From Antedon mediterranea (Eukaryota; Echinodermata; Crinoidea; Comatulida; Antedonidae): 64,000 nt of DNA. A model generated the notes under the pieces. That model searched no databases. It saw only the letters and a program-made list of their open reading frames with translations, and was not told the origin of the DNA. Below are positions 58,819 through 64,000 of this stretch, one piece after another. Numbering within the stretch: the stretch's first letter is position 1; every line of letters begins with the position of its first letter. Made by a program: the position numbers and the translations under genes. The DNA is taken from assembly GCF_964355755.1 (NCBI RefSeq), contig NC_092676.1, positions 10,958,288-11,022,287 of the forward strand. The letters are read 5' to 3'.

Positions 58819-59690
58819 ATGGCCATTGTCAGGGATCAGCTCCGAGACTCAGGCATTCTGGATGGCCCTGCCGCCCTCGTGGCGAAATCTCATCGGGAAT
58901 CTACTCTTACCGTCTACAATAGCCAATTAAAGCATTTCTTTACATGGTGCAGGCGCCAACAAAAAGAGCCAGGGTCGGTTACCCTCGGTCAAGTATGCGC
59001 CTTCCTGCATTACCTATTTGAGTCAGGTCTTCAGGTCCGCACCATTTCAGGCTATAGGTCTGCCATTGGGGCAGTGACACCAACACTTAAAGACGGTTCT
59101 ACTATGTCGTCATCCCCCGTTATCACTCAGCTGATACGAGGAATGTTCAGAGAACGACTTCCAGTCAAGGTCTTGATTCCTCAATGGGATGTTAACGTCG
59201 TCCTAGCCGCTCTTACACGCCCCCCCATTCGAGCCGATGAGTAAGGCTACTCTTTATAACCTCTCGCTGAAAACGGCGTTCCTGCTCGCATTATCATCTT
59301 GCAAACGCTGAGGCGAGTTGCAAGCTCTTTACCTTAGAACCAGGTCATGTGAGGTTTGAGCGGGGCTGCGTGAAGCTAGTGTTTAGGAAAGATTTTCTGG
59401 CCAAGACACAGACCTTAAAATATTCGCCGCCGGCTGTGTTTGTCCCCACCATCACATCTTTTTAGGCGGTTGACGGAGACAAACTTTGGTGCCCAGTGAG
59501 GGCCCTCAAGTGGTATATCCACTGCACTAAGACAATTAGAGACGGAGTGTCTCACCTTTTTGCCGCTTCTGTTCCTCCGCACCACGCTTCCGCTAAGTCG
59601 ACCATTGCGAAATGGATCGTATCAACTATTCAAAACCCTTACACTTCCTCAGACACACCGCCACCAGACAAGAGGTCTTGAGAAATGATG
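58819..59690 (+). pseudogene. DIRS tyrosine recombinase, broken
   Basis: The N-terminal SAM-like part is intact in frame 58,819-59,244: KSHRESTLTVYNSQLKHFFT, then VCAFLHYLFESGLQVRTISG, a Y-SAI motif and RGMFRERLP. The catalytic region starts in another frame at 59,240 with LKTAFLLALSSCKR, where the block R-SEL is damaged by a stop (CKR-stop-GELQAL). A third frame (59,496-59,681) gives PVRALKWYIHCTK, LFAAS and STIAKWI. The C-terminal part with the H-R and the nucleophilic tyrosine is lost at the right terminal repeat. It replaces an integrase in this retrotransposon group. Confidence 0.82.
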
Positions 59691-59733
59691 ACGGTATTAC
59701 GTGGGAGTGGTCCCATGAGAGGGTGCTATAGCG

Positions 59734-60175
59734 GACTGTCCCATTTATCATGGAGGTGAGCTACCGCAAAATTCTTCTTTTCGTAATTGTTTCGCACTTC
59801 GTGGAAAAGGGCTTATGTCGGGTTTATCCAGGTAAGCGGCACTCATAAACTACCAACACCATTTCTGGTTTGTGTAACCAAAGACAATAAAAAAAAAAAG
59901 CAGAAAAATAGCACGAGTAACTGCTAGTATTTGTATAATATATTAGGGCAGCGTTCTTCAACCTCCTTTTCTGACCCAACATTGCGTATTTGAGCTTACA
60001 GTACAACCCCCTGCCACCCCCAACAACCCCCCCCCCCCCCTGTGGCAAAGCGAATTTTGTCAAATCCTGATTATATCATTCCATGATCAACTTCATTCAT
60101 TCACTGTTGAGATCAAGAGCAGACTGTAATCGAAATCAAGATCGATATATCCTTGGGCTAGAATATCAAGATAGG
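59734..60175. other. Unassigned, with CAGTGGCGG-family fragment
   Basis: A C14 run and CTGTGGCAAAGCGAATTTTG at 60,025-60,062 match part of the element at 35,868-36,706. Nothing else. Confidence 0.45.
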
Positions 60176-60256
60176 AACGCAGGAAAGCTTGTCGAGCGCA
60201 TAAAGACATCGTATATTTGCGCTATATAAATCTATCTATTATTATCATTATTATGG
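60176..60256 (+). repeat. LINE/SINE 3' tail
   Basis: AAGACATCGTATATTTGCGC then TATATAAATCTATCTATT and a (TTA)n-like end; the GCGCTATATAAAT...TTATTATT pattern is a common 3' terminus of L2/CR1-mobilised elements. Confidence 0.5.
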
Positions 60257-61104
60257 TTAGTGATTTGATTTGATTTGATCCAGATTGAAAACGAACTGCC
60301 TGTACACAGATATCTAGATGTGCTAACCATCGAGTGTGTAACAGTAAACAGTCTTTACAGTTATATTAACTTTCAAAATGACATATTCTGTCAAAGTAAT
60401 TATTACTGACAAGAAATATCATTATGCTATAAATAGTAGTACATCACTTTCAGTATGTACTTAAGCATGTACAAGTTTTTTGTATGTTCTAATCACTCCC
60501 TCTCGTTTATAATTTTGTATTCATTATAGTTTCAGAAATAGAAGTGTCTTTTTCTCAAAGCAAACCTTCTATTAGTATTAAATTATAAAGAAAATTAAAT
60601 TTGAGCCTTCTCAAATAAGAATCCTACTTCACACACCATTACTAATAATAGATTATCGGTTATATGCATCAACAATCTCTGCGTTTGTTACGGCGGAACA
60701 GCACGCGCACCACAGATATCAAATTGATACGCCCTCATCTTTCTTATATAAAATATAAAATTTCATGACAAAAACAGTTTGAATAAATGTTTACAGTGGT
60801 GAATTGTACCTATTTTGTTTTTTTAATTTTTTTTATTTACGGAATGCACTGTATAAATTATATACAGTGAGCAAAAAAGAAATTACAAGATTCATCTTTT
60901 ATTCACATTTTTAACATGATGATATTAAAATGAAACAATAAAAATAAAAATTGAAAAAATGCATATTTTTTTTGCGTAGCGTGCTATTTTTAACATTAAC
61001 ACAAAATTGCTCAATATATGAAGTGTACTTTTGGAAAGTTTCATTGAAAAATATTTTTGATCAACCTTTAAATTTCATAAAATCGCGCGTAACTTAATCT
61101 GCTC

Positions 61105-61500
61105 CACTTTGAAGTCATATAACAAAGATACAAGATCAAAGGATGTATTAAAATTGAATAAACCCAAAACAGAATATAAAAAAAAAAGTTTTTCATATCA
61201 TGGTGCTAGTTTATGGAATACTCTAAAAAAAACATTTCAAAATGCCACAAATTTAAATACTTTCAAAAAATTATTGGTGTGATTTATTATTTATTTTGTA
61301 CTCTTATCACAAATGTAATTAAGGTTTCTGTTCATATATTTTTGTTCTCTAATTTGTTATTTTTAAAATTTGTTATTTTTAAAATTTGTTATTTTTAAAT
61401 GTGTAATGTATTTACTGTTAGTTGATCACGGCCTTGTAGAAGAACATCTTTATGGTAACACAAGCTTTTCCGTGTTAAAATAAAGTATTTATTATTATTA
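61105..61500 (+). pseudogene. 5'-truncated LINE tail with AATAAAG and (TTA)n
   Basis: One frame reads TRSKDVLKLNKPKTEYKKKS, then FSYHGASLWNTLKKTFQNAT, then NLNTFKKLLV and a stop at about 61,282. This R-L--P-T---K-SF-Y-GA-LWN-LP block is the conserved C-terminus of many CR1/L2-like ORF2 proteins. The 3' UTR has GAAGAACATCTTTATGGTAA and ends AATAAAGTATT followed by TTATTATTA. Confidence 0.8.
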
Positions 61501-61501
61501 T

Positions 61502-61533
61502 TAGGTGATCATTTAGAATAAAATGATCACCTA
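61502..61533. repeat. TAGGTGATCATTT hairpin
   Basis: 13-bp perfect arms with a 6-base loop, inserted at the (TTA)n tail of the LINE. ATGATCACCTA recurs at about 63,055-63,066 next to AATTCGTCAAAGTGACGAATT, another palindrome, suggesting the ends of a MITE family with GGTGATCA termini. Confidence 0.6.
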
Positions 61534-64000
61534 TTGTTATTGTACAAAATCTTTATTATTATTATTGTTATTATTCTTCTTTCTGTACACTTTTGTTTAG
61601 CAATTATCTCAAAAAGTTGAATAACAATGATCACAAAAATTTCACAATGTCTTTCAAATACTTTAACTTAGCCATAATAATCTTTTCAGCGTGATCACTC
61701 AACCATGACGTCACGTATACGCGATTTTGTGAAATCACATTATCAATCATATGTCCATAATTGATTATCACATATTTATGAAATTCACTACACGTAAATT
61801 TCAGATCAAGGTAAAAAATATTAGCAAATAAAAACTCGCGCTTCTCAAGGTCATGCACGTGAAATCGCGCGTAAAGATTTTAAAAAGCTCAAAATTAGGT
61901 TTTGATCAATTTAGAGTATGAATTAGGCCAATTGCGTGTTTAAAAAAATTACTGCGCAAAAATACGTTTTTGCGCACGCAATCCTTAAAAAGCGTAAAAA
62001 ATAAAATGTGATGTATACATCACATTCTACACACAATCCTTAGTACATTCTCCGATTTTGAGTCCAGTCCGACTTAAAATAACGGTATACGAGCACGTTA
62101 AACATGACAAAATGCGCACATTAATTGTACAAAAGTGCTAAAAATGGTAAAAAGTAGGGCCCTTTTAAAATGAATATAACTCTTCAGAATGGAAGATGAC
62201 CCCCAATTTTTTTAACTTAATATGGAAGCCAATGAGTTGTAGATATAAATGTATATACACATTAGACGTACAAAATGGTATGACGTCATCAAATGGCCAC
62301 TTGAATTTAAAAATTATTAATTTTTATCTTTTTGTGTGGGTTATCACATTCAATAGAGCGCATCTCCGTTATTTGAACCCAATTTTAGCTCAACTTTTAG
62401 TATGTGCTTGCTCAATTAATTATCTTTCTCATGAGTTGTCAACATTTTCATTTTGATGACGTCATCATGCGTAAAAACTTGAATAACCTAGGTCGTGTAT
62501 TTTCAGCTACACCATACATTTGAATATCTTACAGCTCTTCAGAATTAAAGGTGACCTTGAAGATTATAACTTATTATGAAAGCTGATAAAATGTAGATAT
62601 GAATTCATATAAAAATTAAGCCTATCGGATGTTGTGACGTTATCTTATGGCCAGTTGAAGTTAAAAAGTAGTTTTTAAATTTCTTTAGTTGAAGTTATAC
62701 AAATTTCAAAGAGCGCGCATTGCGCTTCTACGTGTCAAATTCTCTTCCAATCCTTATATTTATTTGCTCAATTCATTATCTTTCGAAATTTTCATCTTTG
62801 AGTTTATTTTGATAATTCCATCATACCAAAAATTTAGAACACGATGTGGGTCCCGTAATTTCACCTATGCTACACTGTATATAGATATACAGTATATACT
62901 GTACATATTGTATATGAAACATAATAGGTACAACTCAACTCAGTGCTATAAGTGTATATGCAACATGTCATAGGATGGCGTACATCAACTTTTTACGATC
63001 GTATGTTAACGTACGTGCATGTTTAAAAAATGTTAATTTCATTAAAATAATAAAAATGATCACCTATAATTCGTCAAAGTGACGAATTAAATTCTAGTTA
63101 TTATTATTCCTGCACATCTACAGTTAGATGTCAATTTTCTGACAAAGTTAACAATGTTAGGTTGAGTTAGCGATACAGCTGCAACAAAATTCGTGGAAAG
63201 AAAGTAGAATAAGATAGAAGAAAAAAAAGATCCTGACAATAACAAGGGGTTATCCGCAAATTGCAGATAGCCAAAAATCCAAGTTGAAATTTAGTGTGAA
63301 ATAATAATTGTGAAATTAATCTATTTTTGTTTTTAGTTTGAATTGGCCAAGTTGCTTAATACTTGCATGTGCATGATAGTCTTGCAGTTAGGGTCCCCTT
63401 CAACTAGTTGGATAATACTACTTTTACTGCCAAACAGAGATATTCGTGTTTAGAAACATCGCTTGACTGCCGGTGGATATTTTCTTATTGTGGTGTCTTT
63501 CACAAAATTGTGAATATCTCGACTTTCATGCACGAAATTACGGAAAACTCAAAAAGTGAAACCATTTTCTATGTCTTGAAATCTGTCATTTGATCTTTAA
63601 TGATTTTAATAATCAAAACTAAGCTATGTTCGCTCATGGATTAAAGAATAGAAGGATATGCATCGACGTGAGATCAAGGGTTCCTTGACTCTCGCCGACA
63701 GACCGCGGACCGCCCACAATGTTACAGTTTAATTAACCGCATGGTAACAACGAAACGGTCGCGTGCCTAATATATTGTTTACTGCACATGTGCAACGACA
63801 TTTAACCTTGTTGTTGACTACGCTTCTTTCGCGCGTTCTTTGTTGCACTGTATGTATTCATACATATTTGAACAGTATAATCAGTGGCGTAACGGCTATG
63901 TGCGCTCACTGGCTAAACCGAAGCTTGGGGCCCATGAGCAGTGCCCAGAGGAACAGGCATAAAATATGTCGAAAATGCTAAAAACGTCCGAGGCCTCGAT
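61534..64000. other. AT-rich sequence with diverged internal repeats
   Basis: Three diverged blocks near 62,270-62,480 and 62,620-62,660 share TGACGTCATC-AATGGCCA-TTGAA words. At 63,440-63,575 an inverted, diverged relative of 6,860-6,990 is present (GAATATCTCGACTTTC, AACTCAAAAAGTG). No gene supported. Confidence 0.45.

Larger units (their letters stand above)
55511..59733 (+). mobile_element. DIRS-like retrotransposon 2, deleted and interrupted
   Basis: Inverted terminal repeats of about 50 bp bound it: GTGGAAACACTCCCACGTAA onward at 55,511-55,560 and the inverse at 59,683-59,733. Between are a gag start, a split reverse transcriptase, RNase H and a tyrosine recombinase, the DIRS gene order. 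Most of gag, the palm of the reverse transcriptase and the end of the recombinase are missing. A TTAA element (56,260-57,827) is inserted in the reverse transcriptase. Without that insert it would be about 2.65 kb, about half of a complete element. Confidence 0.85.

Noticed and set aside
1-64000. CRISPR arrays, bacterial operons, tRNA or rRNA genes
   Set aside because: Tandem arrays here lack unique spacers between identical repeats, and no cloverleaf or rRNA-like stretch was recognised; the window is eukaryotic.

Overview
The window is nuclear DNA of an AT-rich, repeat-dense metazoan. The recurring GTAGGCCTA/CTAGGCCTAG words, the mixture of DIRS, RTE, L1-like and CR1/Jockey-like LINEs, Harbinger-like and TTAA (Kolobok/T2-type) elements, and a spliced gene of a family I know from animals all fit a marine invertebrate deuterostome, most likely an echinoderm. 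No tRNA, rRNA, CRISPR or bacterial operon was seen. Most open reading frames here are chance frames in AT-rich DNA or decayed transposon frames.

Host gene: I find one, on the + strand. Its first coding exon (17,833-18,103) encodes a WAVE-homology domain starting MPFIKRTVEP, and it ends at a GTAAGT donor in phase 1. The next exon (52,984-53,246) continues in the matching phase and resembles the second conserved block of Nance-Horan syndrome (NHS/NHSL) proteins. A likely third exon follows 94 bp later (53,341-53,439). The window is therefore the upstream region, first exons and a roughly 34.9-kb first intron of an NHS-like cytoskeletal adaptor gene, and the intron is filled with transposons.

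Upstream region: 1.28-10.06 kb is a nest of at least five inverted-repeat elements, called E, D, F, B and C here. D and B sit inside E, F inside D, and C inside B. The insertions of D and B can be proved from a second, uninterrupted partial copy of E at 1-384. Next come a minus-strand Gypsy-like relic with LTR and a tRNA-Leu-type primer site (10.28-11.66 kb), an L1-like relic (11.66-12.57 kb), and a 3.6-kb element (H) with perfect 31-bp ends carrying a 1.5-kb higher-order minisatellite (13.4-17.0 kb).

Intron 1: it contains a small CAGGG-ended MITE, a decayed DIRS-like element, a hairpin MITE, a solo LTR, a nearly full-length but frameshifted CR1/Jockey-like LINE (30.0-33.2 kb), a CAGTGGCGG element, two Harbinger-like relics, a 25-bp satellite, a 1.9-kb TTAA element, a minus-strand LINE tail, and a pair of related ~0.6-kb repeats.

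Downstream of the exons: 55.5-59.7 kb is a second DIRS-like element with inverted terminal repeats. Its reverse transcriptase is split exactly at a TTAA by the second copy of the 41-43 kb element. The remainder holds LINE and SINE tails and AT-rich DNA. Apart from the NHS-like exons I see no gene likely to be functional.
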